Position numbers and translations under genes: made by a program. From positions 11,166-75,165 of the forward strand of contig JADJVQ010000042.1 of assembly GCA_016710525.1 (NCBI GenBank): a stretch of 64,000 nt of DNA, given 5' to 3'. Positions 16,802-25,145 of this stretch are shown here, one piece after another. Numbering within the stretch: position 1 is the stretch's first letter; each line of letters opens with the position of its first letter. The stretch comes from Burkholderiaceae bacterium (GTDB lineage Bacteria; Pseudomonadota; Gammaproteobacteria; Burkholderiales; Burkholderiaceae_E). The notes below the pieces were generated by a model that made no database searches, was not told the origin of the DNA, and saw only the letters and a program-made list of their open reading frames with translations.

Positions 16802-18295
16802 ATGACGATCGCAGCGCGCTGGATGGCGACACTGGGGATTCTGGCCATGGCCGTTTCGGGATGCCGCTCGCCGGACCCCGAAGCGGTCCGTCCGCCGGCC
16901 GCGGGCGAGGTGCGGCAGGCCGTGGCGAAGCCCAACATCGTCGTGATCATTGCCGACGACCTCGGCTACGCCGATGTGTCGACCTACCACCAGGGGCGCA
17001 TTCCCACGCCGAACATCGATCGCATCGGCCGCGAGGGCGTGGTGTTCACCCAGGGTTATGCCAGCGCGCCGATCTGTTCTCCCTCGCGCGCGGGCCTGAT
17101 GACCGGACGCCATCAGCAGCGCTTCGGCTTCGAGTACAACAACGGTCCGGCCATGCGCGACATCGGTCAGCGGCTGGGCATCGATCCGCGCGAGCTGACC
17201 CTGGCCGATGCCCTGCGCGTGGCCGGATACCGCACCGGCGCGATCGGCAAGTGGCACCTGGGCTCGGCGCCAGAGTTCTATCCGCTGAACCGCGGCTTCG
17301 ATGAGTTCTGGGGTTTCCTGACCGGCCAGACCAATTTCATCCGCCCCGACGCGCCGGGCGCGGTGAACGCCCAGGCCCCCTCGCCGGTGATCCAGGCGGG
17401 CGAACTCGTCCGGCCTGCGATGCGGGTCAACCCGGCCAATGCGGTGATCACCGGGCCGGCGCGCGAGCGGGTCGAGCTGGGCGATGGATTCCTGACCGAG
17501 CAGATCACCGAGCAGGCCCTGGCCTTCATCGAACGGCATCGCGCCCGGCCGTTCTTCCTGTACGTGGCCCACCATGCGCCGCACACGCCGCTGCAGGTGA
17601 CGCAGAAATACTTCGATCGGTTCGCGGCCATCAAGGACCGGACGCAGCGGGTGTACGCCGGCATGGTCAGCGCGCTGGACGATGGCGTGGGCGCCGTGCT
17701 CGATCGACTGGACTCGCTTGGCCTGTCGGAGAACACGATCGTCGTCTTCCTGAGCGACAACGGGTGCGCGGCCTACATTCCGAACCTGTGCAGCGCGCAG
17801 CCGCTGTCCGGCGGCAAGCTGACCTACCTCGAGGGCGGGGTGCGCATTCCGTTCCTGGTGCGCTGGCCGGCCCGCCTGAAGCCCGGTGCCACCCACGCGG
17901 GCGTGGTGTCGACGCTGGACATCTATCCGACCCTGGTCGCGGCTGCGGGGGCGCGCCTGCCGGCCGACCGGGCCTACGATGGCCGCGATCTGATGGTCCG
18001 CCTGCAGGCGGGCGCAGAGCAGGGCCGCGGGCCTTTGTTCTGGCGAACCCGCCCGATCCAGGCGATGCGCGACGGCGACTGGAAGTACCTGAAGGATCTG
18101 GACGGCGCGGAGGCCTTGTATCGGCTCTCGGAGGATCCCCGCGAGACCCGCAACCTGGCCACGGGCGAGCCGGCCCGGCTGGCCGAGATGCGCCAGCGCT
18201 ACGGCGTCTGGGAGGCGGACAAGATCGCGCCGAAGTGGGGGGCCCGTTCAGCCACGTACGAATTCGACGGACGGACCTTCAAGTTCACGCCGTAG
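16802..18295 (+). CDS. Lipoprotein sulfatase (formylglycine-dependent)
   Basis: A 497-residue type I sulfatase anchored in the envelope. ATG 16802 follows an AGGAG site and opens a lipoprotein signal (LGILAMAVSGC) with the lipidated Cys at 21. The sulfatase signature is APICSPSRAGLMTGR with the formylglycine Cys at 92; other motifs are IIADDLGYADV, GKWHLG and FLSDNGC. It resembles arylsulfatase A-type enzymes. Unlike the cytoplasmic sulfatase at 8967 it would act outside the inner membrane. A formylglycine-generating enzyme is needed and is not in this window. Confidence 0.88.
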   Translation: MTIAARWMATLGILAMAVSGCRSPDPEAVRPPAAGEVRQAVAKPNIVVIIADDLGYADVSTYHQGRIPTPNIDRIGREGVVFTQGYASAPICSPSRAGLMTGRHQQRFGFEYNNGPAMRDIGQRLGIDPRELTLADALRVAGYRTGAIGKWHLGSAPEFYPLNRGFDEFWGFLTGQTNFIRPDAPGAVNAQAPSPVIQAGELVRPAMRVNPANAVITGPARERVELGDGFLTEQITEQALAFIERHRARPFFLYVAHHAPHTPLQVTQKYFDRFAAIKDRTQRVYAGMVSALDDGVGAVLDRLDSLGLSENTIVVFLSDNGCAAYIPNLCSAQPLSGGKLTYLEGGVRIPFLVRWPARLKPGATHAGVVSTLDIYPTLVAAAGARLPADRAYDGRDLMVRLQAGAEQGRGPLFWRTRPIQAMRDGDWKYLKDLDGAEALYRLSEDPRETRNLATGEPARLAEMRQRYGVWEADKIAPKWGARSATYEFDGRTFKFTP

Positions 18296-18377
18296 AAGCA
18301 CCGGTGCCGAGATGAGGACTGTGGCTGGCCGAGGCGATCATCGGGGCCAGCGCAAGCGGCGCGTCGAACGCCTGAGA

Positions 18378-18395
18378 GTCGGCCGCAAGGCCGGC
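18378..18395. other. Hairpin with GCAA loop after the sulfatase
   Basis: A 7-base-pair stem (one G-T pair) closed by a GCAA tetraloop, followed about 15 bases later by a second 5-base-pair GC hairpin. It lies 83 bases after the sulfatase stop. There is no T tract; it may end or stabilise the transcript. Confidence 0.3.
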
Positions 18396-18442
18396 CCCCT
18401 GACCCTCACCGGCGTGCGCCGGCATTTCGGAACGGCATCGGA

Positions 18443-18455
18443 CTTGGGCTAAGAT
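18443..18455 (+). promoter_or_regulatory. Promoter-like 13-mer CTTGGGCTAAGAT, first copy
   Basis: TAAGAT at 18450-18455 fits a -10 box 7 bases before the ATG of the C39-like gene, which would make that transcript nearly leaderless. The identical 13-mer occurs again at 19664. Confidence 0.4.
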
Positions 18456-18462
18456 CGGTTCG

Positions 18463-19000
18463 ATGGCGAAAATCGAAAGCGTGCAAGCGTCGGACTATGT
18501 CGGGTTCTACCGAACCTACTGGAACTACACCAATGCGGACTCCAACGGAGCGCACACCAATTCCTGCTGCGGGCAGGCCGCGATCTATTCGGCCCTGAGA
18601 GCCGGCTTTTCGGTACGCAGCACTGGACTTCCGCCTTGGTCAGGAAGGATCCGCGAAAATCGTAAGCGGATCGTTCGGCACCAGCTGGCAGCGCATCAGG
18701 CAGACCGTCGTCGCCAGCGGCTGCAAGCTGGGCATTCAGTATGGTGAGACCGCCCTTCACAATGCGCTGAATTCAGGCCCGGTCATCGTCTGTCTGGACG
18801 TGGGGGCGGCCGGATGGGGCAAGCCCGGCCTGCACTGGGTCAGTGTTTTCGGGCGCACCAGCAAGCATTACTACCTGACGCAATGGCAGGGCGGGGGTGG
18901 CAACCGGGTTTCGCGAGAGCACTTCCTGGCCGGCTGGCAGACTTGGTTGACGACCGGCCTGTCGGCGACCAGCAGGGGCTGCTATATCCCGTACAAGTAG
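18463..19000 (+). pseudogene. C39-like cysteine peptidase gene with a frameshift
   Basis: Two reading frames together make one protein of about 178 residues. The first frame gives the N-terminus with SCCGQAAIYSALRAGF, a Cys-Gly-Gln nucleophile motif. The second frame continues with ALDFRLGQEGS, a segment ending in VIVCLDVGAAGWGKPGLHWVSV (catalytic His in LHW) and ends at the stop at 19000. The frames join at a TTTT run (18607-18610); removing one T gives a continuous protein. The Cys...His order and spacing fit papain-fold C39-like peptidases. No signal peptide is seen. Either the gene is freshly broken or the run was miscalled. Neighbours give no hint of a bacteriocin or secretion role. Confidence 0.65.
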
Positions 19001-19028
19001 CGCAGATCATGATGGAGGCGCACCTCCG

Positions 19029-19589
19029 ATGAAAACACCCAAACCCCGCACTCCCGAAGAAGCCGCCGCGGTTCGCGCCGAGTGGCTGGCCCAGGCCCAG
19101 GCCATCACCGCGAAACTGGCGCCCGTCGGGCGCATCAGCCTGCAGGAGATGGCGGGCTGCTCGGGGCTGGAGTTCCTGTCGCGCATCTTTCGTGGCGACC
19201 TGCCGGCCATCCCGATCGGCGAGACCATCGGCATGGTGCCGATCGTGGCCGAGCGGGGCCGCATCGTGTTCCAGGGCACGCCCGAGGGGCGCTTCTACAA
19301 CCCAATCGGGTCGATCCATGGCGGGTTCCTGGCCACGATGCTCGACTCGGCGGTGGGCTGCGCGGTGCACACCGTGCTCGAGCAGGGCATGGGCTACACC
19401 ACGCTGGAACTGAAGGTGAACTACCTGCGCGCGCTGACCGAGGATGTGGGGCCGGTGCGCGCCGAGGGACGGGTCGTGCATACCTCGCGCCAGATCGGCC
19501 TGGCCGAGGGCAGTGTGGTCGACTCGGCGGGGCGCCTGTATGCGCACGCCACCACGACCTGCCTGATCTTTCCGCTGCCCGCGGGCTGA
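19029..19589 (+). CDS. PaaI-like hotdog thioesterase
   Basis: A 186-residue single hotdog-domain protein that should hydrolyse acyl-CoA thioesters. The family signature is NPIGSIHGGFLATMLDSAVG (about residues 95-114), with HGG and the catalytic Asp in LDSA, followed by YTTLELKVNYLR. The N-terminal 50 residues are longer than in short PaaI proteins and helical. It starts 28 bases after the C39-like gene and precedes ridA-recG on the same strand. Acyl specificity cannot be read. Confidence 0.85.
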   Translation: MKTPKPRTPEEAAAVRAEWLAQAQAITAKLAPVGRISLQEMAGCSGLEFLSRIFRGDLPAIPIGETIGMVPIVAERGRIVFQGTPEGRFYNPIGSIHGGFLATMLDSAVGCAVHTVLEQGMGYTTLELKVNYLRALTEDVGPVRAEGRVVHTSRQIGLAEGSVVDSAGRLYAHATTTCLIFPLPAG

Positions 19590-19663
19590 TCCATCGGGTG
19601 CGCGATCGTGCCGGCCGGGCCCGTCCGGGCCGCTTGCCGTTCCGGGTCCAGGAGGGTCCCGGG

Positions 19664-19676
19664 CTTGGGCTAAGAT
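19664..19676 (+). promoter_or_regulatory. Promoter-like 13-mer CTTGGGCTAAGAT, second copy
   Basis: Exact repeat of the element at 18443. TAAGAT at 19671-19676 fits a -10 box about 68 bases before the start of the RidA-family gene, the first gene of the ridA-recG pair. Confidence 0.4.
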
Positions 19677-19743
19677 GCCGTCTGCCCTCGCGCAGGCCAA
19701 TTCCAGCCACGCGGCCGACGACTCTTTCCTTGCAGGCGCCCCC

Positions 19744-20127
19744 ATGAGCAGACACGTGATTTCGACCCCTGACGCGCCGGCGGCCATCGGCCCGTATTCG
19801 CAGGCCATTCGTGCCGGCAGCACCGTTTACCTGTCGGGCCAGATCGCGCTCGACCCGGCCAGCGGCCAGCTGGTGGAGGGGGCCTTCGAGGCCCAGGTGC
19901 ATCGCGCTTTCCAGAACCTGGCGGCGGTGGCCAAGGCGGCGGGCGGCTCGCTGAACCAGTGCGTGAAGCTCACGCTGTTCCTGACCGACCTGGGCCAGTT
20001 CCCGGTCGTCAATCAGATCATGCCGCAGTACATCGCCACGCCGTATCCGGCGCGCTCCACGGTGGGGGTGGCCAGCCTGCCGCGTGGTGCTCAGTTCGAG
20101 GTCGAAGCGGTGATGGTGCTGGACTGA
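19744..20127 (+). CDS. RidA-family enamine/imine deaminase
   Basis: A 127-residue YjgF/YER057c/UK114 protein starting at ATG 19744. It removes reactive enamines and imines released by PLP enzymes such as threonine dehydratase. The opening MSRHVISTPDAPAAIGPYSQAI, the LSGQIALDP strand and the C-terminal YPARSTVGVASLPRGAQFEVEAV with the conserved Arg and Glu are typical. It lies 20 bases before recG, a common arrangement in Burkholderiales. Confidence 0.9.
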   Translation: MSRHVISTPDAPAAIGPYSQAIRAGSTVYLSGQIALDPASGQLVEGAFEAQVHRAFQNLAAVAKAAGGSLNQCVKLTLFLTDLGQFPVVNQIMPQYIATPYPARSTVGVASLPRGAQFEVEAVMVLD

Positions 20128-20147
20128 GCCCCCCCGCGGGCCCCGGC

Positions 20148-22235
20148 ATGGCCAAGCCGAAAGCCAAGCCTGCCCGGGCCGGCGTGCCGGCGACGCAGGC
20201 GCAGCACATTGCGGCCTCGCGCGACCCGGTGGCCACGCGCATGGCCAAGCTGGGCCTGCGCACCGACGACGACTATGCGCTGCATCTGCCGCTTCGCTAT
20301 GTGGACCTGACGCAGGTGGTGCCGATCGCCTCGGCCCGCCACGGAGATGAAGTGCAGATCGAGGGCGTCGTGAAGCGCCAGGAGATCAGCGGTCGGGGCC
20401 GGCGCGTGCTGAGCGTCGAGCTGGAGGATGCCAGCGGCCGGCTGTCGCTGAGACTTTTTCATTTTTATCCCTCGCAGCTCAAGCAGCTGGAGGTCGGGCG
20501 CCGGGTGCGGGCGTACGGCGCCGTGAAGTCGGGTCTGTTCGGCATCGAGATGGTCCACCCCACGGTGAAGGCGGCCGGACCTGCGGTCGGCCTGCCGCAG
20601 CGGCTCACGCCGATCTACCCGAGCACCGCGGGCGTCAGCCAGACGGCACTGCGGGTTGCCGTCGGCGAAGCGCTCGAGCGGGTGCGCTGGCCCGACCCGC
20701 TGCCCGCCGACCAGCGCGAGGCGCTGGGCCTGATGCCGATGCGCGAGGCGGTCGAGCTGCTGCATGCGCCGCTGCCGCGCGAGCCGCGCGCCGCGCTAGA
20801 GGAGCGCACGCATCCGGCCTGGCGCACGGTGATCTTCGATGAATTGCTGGCGCAGCAGCTGTCGTTGCGCGAATCGCGCCTGCGACGAAGCGCACTGCGC
20901 GCCGACCCGCTGACGATCGGATCGCGGGCCGCGGCACTGCTCGACAGGCTGCCGTTCAAGCTGACCGGCGCGCAGCAGCGGGTATGGCGCGAAATTGCCG
21001 CCGACCTGGGGCGCGCCGAACCGATGAACCGGCTGCTGCAAGGCGATGTGGGCAGCGGCAAGACCGTGATTGCGGCGCTTGCCGCGCTGCAGGCCGTGGG
21101 CAGCGGCTACCAGGTGGCGCTGATGGCGCCCACCGAGATCCTGGCCGAGCAGCACCACCGCAAGCTGATTCAATGGATCGATCCGTCGATGGCGCGGGTG
21201 GCGTGGCTGGCCGGCTCGATGAAGGAGCCGGACAAGCGGGCGGTGCGCCAGGCGGTGGCCGAGGGGCAGGTGGACCTGCTGATCGGCACGCACGCGCTGA
21301 TCCAGGACAGTGTGGTGTTCCCGTCGCTGGGCCTGGCGATCGTCGACGAGCAGCATCGTTTTGGCGTCGCGCAACGGCTGGCGCTGCGCGGCGCGCTGCA
21401 GAACAGCGACCGTTCGGCCCATCAGCTGATGATGAGCGCCACGCCCATTCCGCGCACGCTGGCCATGAGCTATTACGCCGATCTGGACGTGTCGGTGATC
21501 GACGAGCTGCCGCCCGGGCGCAAGCCGGTGGTGACCAAGCTGATCAATGCCAGCCGGCGCGACCAGGTGGTCGACGCCATTCGCGCGGCCCTGGCCGAAG
21601 GCCGGCAGATCTATTGGGTCTGCCCGCTGATCGAAGAGAGCGAAGCGCTGGACCTGCAGAACGCGATCGATGCGCATGCGCAGCTGGCCGCGGAGCTGCC
21701 CGACTGGCCGGTCGGCCTGGTGCACGGCCGGCTGGCGCCGGCTGAAAAGGCCGCGGTGATGTCCGCCTTCTCCGACGGGGAGCTGCGGGTGCTGGTCGCC
21801 ACCACCGTCATCGAGGTGGGCGTGGACGTGCCCAATGCCTCGCTGATGATCATCGAGCACGCCGAGCGATTCGGCCTGGCGCAGCTGCACCAGCTGCGCG
21901 GCCGAGTCGGCCGTGGAACCGCCGACAGCGTGTGCGTGCTGCTGTTCAAGCCGCCCTTGTCGGACACCGCACGCGAGCGCCTGCGCATCATCTTCGAGAG
22001 CGCCGACGGCTTCGAGATCGCAAGACGCGATCTGCTGCTGCGCGGACCGGGCGAGCTGCTGGGCGCGCGGCAATCGGGCCTGCCCCTGCTGCGGTATGCC
22101 GACCTCGAACGCGATGCCGAGCTGGTCGAAACGGCGCGCGGCTGGGCCGAGCGGATGCTGCGCGACGGATCGCCGCTGGCCCGCCCGGTGATCGACCGCT
22201 GGCTGGCTGGCCGCCAGGCCTTCGCCCAGGCATGA
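20148..22235 (+). CDS. recG: ATP-dependent DNA helicase RecG
   Basis: A 695-residue RecG that remodels stalled forks and Holliday junctions. ATG 20148 is 20 bases after ridA. The N-terminal wedge/OB domain spans about residues 30-250. Walker A is GDVGSGKT at about 299-306, the DEQH box at about 400-403, and motif III follows as MMSATPIPRTLAM. The C-terminal helicase lobe has VATTVIEVGVDVPNA and the QLRGRVGRG motif. Length is standard. Confidence 0.95.
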   Translation: MAKPKAKPARAGVPATQAQHIAASRDPVATRMAKLGLRTDDDYALHLPLRYVDLTQVVPIASARHGDEVQIEGVVKRQEISGRGRRVLSVELEDASGRLSLRLFHFYPSQLKQLEVGRRVRAYGAVKSGLFGIEMVHPTVKAAGPAVGLPQRLTPIYPSTAGVSQTALRVAVGEALERVRWPDPLPADQREALGLMPMREAVELLHAPLPREPRAALEERTHPAWRTVIFDELLAQQLSLRESRLRRSALRADPLTIGSRAAALLDRLPFKLTGAQQRVWREIAADLGRAEPMNRLLQGDVGSGKTVIAALAALQAVGSGYQVALMAPTEILAEQHHRKLIQWIDPSMARVAWLAGSMKEPDKRAVRQAVAEGQVDLLIGTHALIQDSVVFPSLGLAIVDEQHRFGVAQRLALRGALQNSDRSAHQLMMSATPIPRTLAMSYYADLDVSVIDELPPGRKPVVTKLINASRRDQVVDAIRAALAEGRQIYWVCPLIEESEALDLQNAIDAHAQLAAELPDWPVGLVHGRLAPAEKAAVMSAFSDGELRVLVATTVIEVGVDVPNASLMIIEHAERFGLAQLHQLRGRVGRGTADSVCVLLFKPPLSDTARERLRIIFESADGFEIARRDLLLRGPGELLGARQSGLPLLRYADLERDAELVETARGWAERMLRDGSPLARPVIDRWLAGRQAFAQA

Positions 22236-22284
22236 GACCGGTTGCGCCACGGTCGGGCGGTGGCCGCGAGGGCCTGCCGGCCGG

Positions 22285-22932
22285 TTAGGGCGGCGGCTCC
22301 GCCGGGAAATCGGGCCCGGCGAAGAGGTACCGGCCGTAGTCCGCGATCTCGCCGCGCTTCGAGGCAACCTGATAGTCCAAGGTGGCGAAGCGGCCGTGGT
22401 ATGACGCGCGCAGCGGGTACCCGACACGGTGTCGCCAGACGTTCTGCAGGAACACCGCGCGGCGTTCGCGCAGCCGGACGTCGGCGCTGTAGCGGCCGGT
22501 GCTCAGGTCCAGCGCATGGACCAGCTCGTGGACCAGCACGCCTCCTCTCCAGTGCGCACTGCCATCGTCGACCGCGTCGCGGTTCAGGAACACGACGGCG
22601 TCGGTCGGCGTGCTGCGCCCCAGGCGCCTGGGCCGGCGATCGGCCGGCGCCGTATGGGCCCGGTCGCGGTCGGTGCCCCAGGTGGCGGGATCTTCGGTCA
22701 GCGGCCGCACGACGATGACTCCGCTCGACGCCCGGAGCGCCGCGACCAGTTCGCGCAGCAGAGGGTCGCGGGACCGTTCCAGTTCGGCCACGGCCGTGGC
22801 GAGTCGCAGATGAAACTGGGTATCGCGCGAGCCGGGCGGGGCGCCGGTCACCAGCACGGCTCGCACGGGCTGCGCGGCCAAGGTTGCGGCGGCGGCCAGG
22901 GCGAGGACCAGCCAGCGGACCCATGGCCTCAT
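22285..22932 (-). CDS. Small secreted HExxH protein, putative metallopeptidase
   Basis: A 215-residue protein with a signal peptide (residues 1-25, hydrophobic core LVLALAAAATLAA). It carries VLVHELVHALD (H135, E136, H139), a zinc-peptidase HExxH motif, and an acidic residue (E156) in RLRERRAVF that could be the third ligand, followed by FLQNVWRHRVG. The arrangement recalls effector-type metallopeptidases such as M91, but no specific family is recognised. It sits alone between recG and a tandem repeat, convergent with recG. Confidence 0.6.
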   Translation of the reverse strand: MRPWVRWLVLALAAAATLAAQPVRAVLVTGAPPGSRDTQFHLRLATAVAELERSRDPLLRELVAALRASSGVIVVRPLTEDPATWGTDRDRAHTAPADRRPRRLGRSTPTDAVVFLNRDAVDDGSAHWRGGVLVHELVHALDLSTGRYSADVRLRERRAVFLQNVWRHRVGYPLRASYHGRFATLDYQVASKRGEIADYGRYLFAGPDFPAEPPP

Positions 22933-22945
22933 CGCGCCGACTCGG

Positions 22946-23012
22946 GCCTGCGAAGCGCCGGCCTGCGAAGCGCCGGCCTGCGAAGCGCCGGCCTGCGAAG
23001 CGCCGGCCTGCG
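22946..23012. repeat. 15-base tandem repeat, four perfect copies plus a partial fifth
   Basis: GCCTGCGAAGCGCCG is repeated exactly at 22946, 22961, 22976 and 22991, then a partial copy begins at 23006. It fills most of the 103 bases between the secreted HExxH gene and the asparaginase gene, close to the start of the former. A 15-base period keeps any reading frame open. Confidence 0.9.
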
Positions 23013-23035
23013 CACCCCGGCCGGCCTTGGCGGCC

Positions 23036-24037
23036 TCAGGCGCGGTCGTACAAACCTTGCAGATCGCCCGACCGCGTTCCGGCGGCCAGCGCCAGCATCA
23101 GCAGCACCCGCGCCTTCTGGGGCGGCAGGCGTGCGGCGGTGATCGTGCCGAGCGAGTCGTCGTCGAACATCGGGCTGTTGCGGGTGATGGTGCCCTCCAG
23201 GCCGCGGCCGGCGCGAACCACCACGATGCCGTCACGCACGGCCTGCGCAATCTGGGGGCGCAGGGCGAGCGGGATGTTGCCATTGCCGGTGCCCGCGTAG
23301 ACCAGGCCGGCGGGGCGCGAGGCGATGATCGCCGCGAGAGTGTCGGCATCGCCGCCGGAATGGCCGAACACGACGGCGACCCGCGGCAGGTCCGTGCCGG
23401 GCGCCAGATCGAGCACCGGGCGTGCGGCCAGCGACGGGTCGTGCGCGCGGTGAAAGCCGGCCTGGCCGTCAGCCACCGACCCCAGCTCGCCGAAGCTGCC
23501 GCTGCTGAAGGCCTCGACGCTCGAAAAGTGCCGCTTGCCGACCCAGGCTGCGCTGTGGATGCGCTCGTTCATGACCACCAGCACACCCCGGTCGCGCGAC
23601 GCGGGGTCCAGCGCCACCATGGCGGCATTGAACACGTTGGCCGGTCCGTCGGGCGAATGCGCCGTTCCCGGACGCATCGCGCCGGTCAGCACCACCGGCC
23701 GCGGATCGCTCAGGCTGTGGTGCAGCAGGAAGGCGGTCTCCTCCAGCGTGTCGGTGCCATGGGTGATGACGACGCCGGTGAGCGCCGGGTCGGCCAGTCC
23801 CGTCAGGACGGCCTGCCGGATTGCCAGCCAGTCGGTGGCGTCGATTTCGTAGCTGCCCTTCTGGACCGGCTGCGCGAACGACAGCCGCGCATGATCGGCC
23901 AGGCCGGGCACGGCACCGGCCAGCGCGGCGATCGGCACTTTGGCGGCCTCGTAGCGGGTGCTCAATTCGGGGCTGGCGCCGGCTCCGGCGATCGTGCCGC
24001 CGGTGCCGATGATCAACAGCTGGGCGTTTGTCTTCAT
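23036..24037 (-). CDS. L-asparaginase, type II-like
   Basis: A 333-residue asparaginase hydrolysing asparagine to aspartate and ammonia. The two active-site threonine regions are present: GTGGTIAG (T15) and THGTDTLEET (T95-D96). A signal peptide is absent, so it is probably cytoplasmic although the sequence type is that of AnsB. It starts one base after the stop of dgoK, so the two are co-transcribed. The pairing with a sugar-acid kinase is unusual and no pathway link is evident. Confidence 0.9.
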   Translation of the reverse strand: MKTNAQLLIIGTGGTIAGAGASPELSTRYEAAKVPIAALAGAVPGLADHARLSFAQPVQKGSYEIDATDWLAIRQAVLTGLADPALTGVVITHGTDTLEETAFLLHHSLSDPRPVVLTGAMRPGTAHSPDGPANVFNAAMVALDPASRDRGVLVVMNERIHSAAWVGKRHFSSVEAFSSGSFGELGSVADGQAGFHRAHDPSLAARPVLDLAPGTDLPRVAVVFGHSGGDADTLAAIIASRPAGLVYAGTGNGNIPLALRPQIAQAVRDGIVVVRAGRGLEGTITRNSPMFDDDSLGTITAARLPPQKARVLLMLALAAGTRSGDLQGLYDRA

Positions 24038-24038
24038 C

Positions 24039-25055
24039 TCACACCATCTTCAGGTAGTTGGGGACCAGTCCGGCGTGTACCGCGATCGCGAACAGGCCTT
24101 CGGCGGTGCACTCTTCGGACGCGATGCTGGCCGGCAGGCCCAGCGTGTGCAGCGCGCGAGCATACCGCGAGGCGAGTTCGGTGGACCCGACCAGCGCGGG
24201 CTGCAGTTCGTCGCCGCACCAGGCCCAGGCATCGGCGATTTCGGCGCCGATCAGCAGGCCGGACAGATAAGCCGGCAGCTGGCTGGCGCTGAACCGCTCG
24301 AAGAGTCCCTCGGTGCGCACCATGAACAGCAGGTGCAGCAGCGCACCCGGCTGCGCGTGCCCCTGCTGCACGCCGATGTCGTAGGCGGCGCGCGCGTGCA
24401 GCTGTGCCTCGGCATCGTCGGCCGCGGGATCGGCGCACAGCCGTCCGAGGATCGAATGATTGCGCAGCACGGCGAAGGTCTCGCCGGTCAGGTAGGTGCG
24501 CAGCGCCACGATGCGGTGGTCGCGCACCTCGACCCACTTGCTGTGGGTGCCTGGCAGCACGAACAGGCCGTCGCGGTGCGCGGCATCGGCCGGCAGCAGC
24601 AAGGAGCGCGCGGCCAGTGCGCCGAACACCTGGGTCTCTTCGCCGCGCATGACGTCGGTCGCGCCCATCTGCGTGCTGGCCTGCACGCCGGGCACGAGCC
24701 GGAACACCCGGCCCGCGGCATCGTCCAGCCGGCTCAGGCGGCTGGCGATTTCCTCGAAGCCGGCAGGGGCATGGGCGTACGGGGCTTCGCGCCAGCCCTG
24801 GCGCGAACCGATCATGCCGCTGGCAATCACGGGCAGGCTGGGGTCGGCCGCCAGCCAGGGCGCACACAGGCCTTCGAAGGCTTCTCGAAACCGTCCTTCG
24901 GGCACCGCCAGGATGCCCTGGGACGCCTGCAGCCGCTGCAGTTCGGTGCCATAGGCATCGAACAGGTAGGCGCGAAGCGAGGTCGTGCCCCAGTCGAGCC
25001 CGATCAGCACCGGGTGGCGGGGGGATTGCGGGTCGGGGGCGGCGCTGGCGGGCAT
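24039..25055 (-). CDS. dgoK: 2-dehydro-3-deoxygalactonokinase
   Basis: A 338-residue kinase of the ASKHA fold that phosphorylates 2-keto-3-deoxygalactonate in the De Ley-Doudoroff route. Recognisable motifs are GLDWGTTSLRAYLFD near the N-terminus, ASGMIGSRQGW, VLPGTHSKWVE and TYLTGETFAVL, all typical of DgoK. No dgoA aldolase, dehydratase or transporter is next to it. It is divergent from oxyR (90 bases) and followed directly by the asparaginase gene. Confidence 0.88.
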   Translation of the reverse strand: MPASAAPDPQSPRHPVLIGLDWGTTSLRAYLFDAYGTELQRLQASQGILAVPEGRFREAFEGLCAPWLAADPSLPVIASGMIGSRQGWREAPYAHAPAGFEEIASRLSRLDDAAGRVFRLVPGVQASTQMGATDVMRGEETQVFGALAARSLLLPADAAHRDGLFVLPGTHSKWVEVRDHRIVALRTYLTGETFAVLRNHSILGRLCADPAADDAEAQLHARAAYDIGVQQGHAQPGALLHLLFMVRTEGLFERFSASQLPAYLSGLLIGAEIADAWAWCGDELQPALVGSTELASRYARALHTLGLPASIASEECTAEGLFAIAVHAGLVPNYLKMV

Positions 25056-25127
25056 GATGTGTGATCGTCGAAAGCGGTCCGGCCGAGTATGCCCGAGCCC
25101 GCGTCAGCAGGCCCCGGAAGTGCTTGG

Positions 25128-25133
25128 TATCAT
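25128..25133 (+). promoter_or_regulatory. -10-like element before oxyR
   Basis: TATCAT preceded by CTTGG lies 12 bases before the oxyR ATG, in the 90-base gap shared with the divergent dgoK gene. A short leader would be implied. Confidence 0.35.
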
Positions 25134-25145
25134 CGCGAAGCCGCC

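Noticed and set aside
18800..19000. An independent 66-residue gene
   Set aside because: It is the C-terminal part of the C39-like protein, and similarity continues upstream in the same frame without a start codon or ribosome site.
22946..23012. CRISPR-like array
   Set aside because: The 15-base units are directly adjacent with no spacers, so this is a simple tandem repeat.
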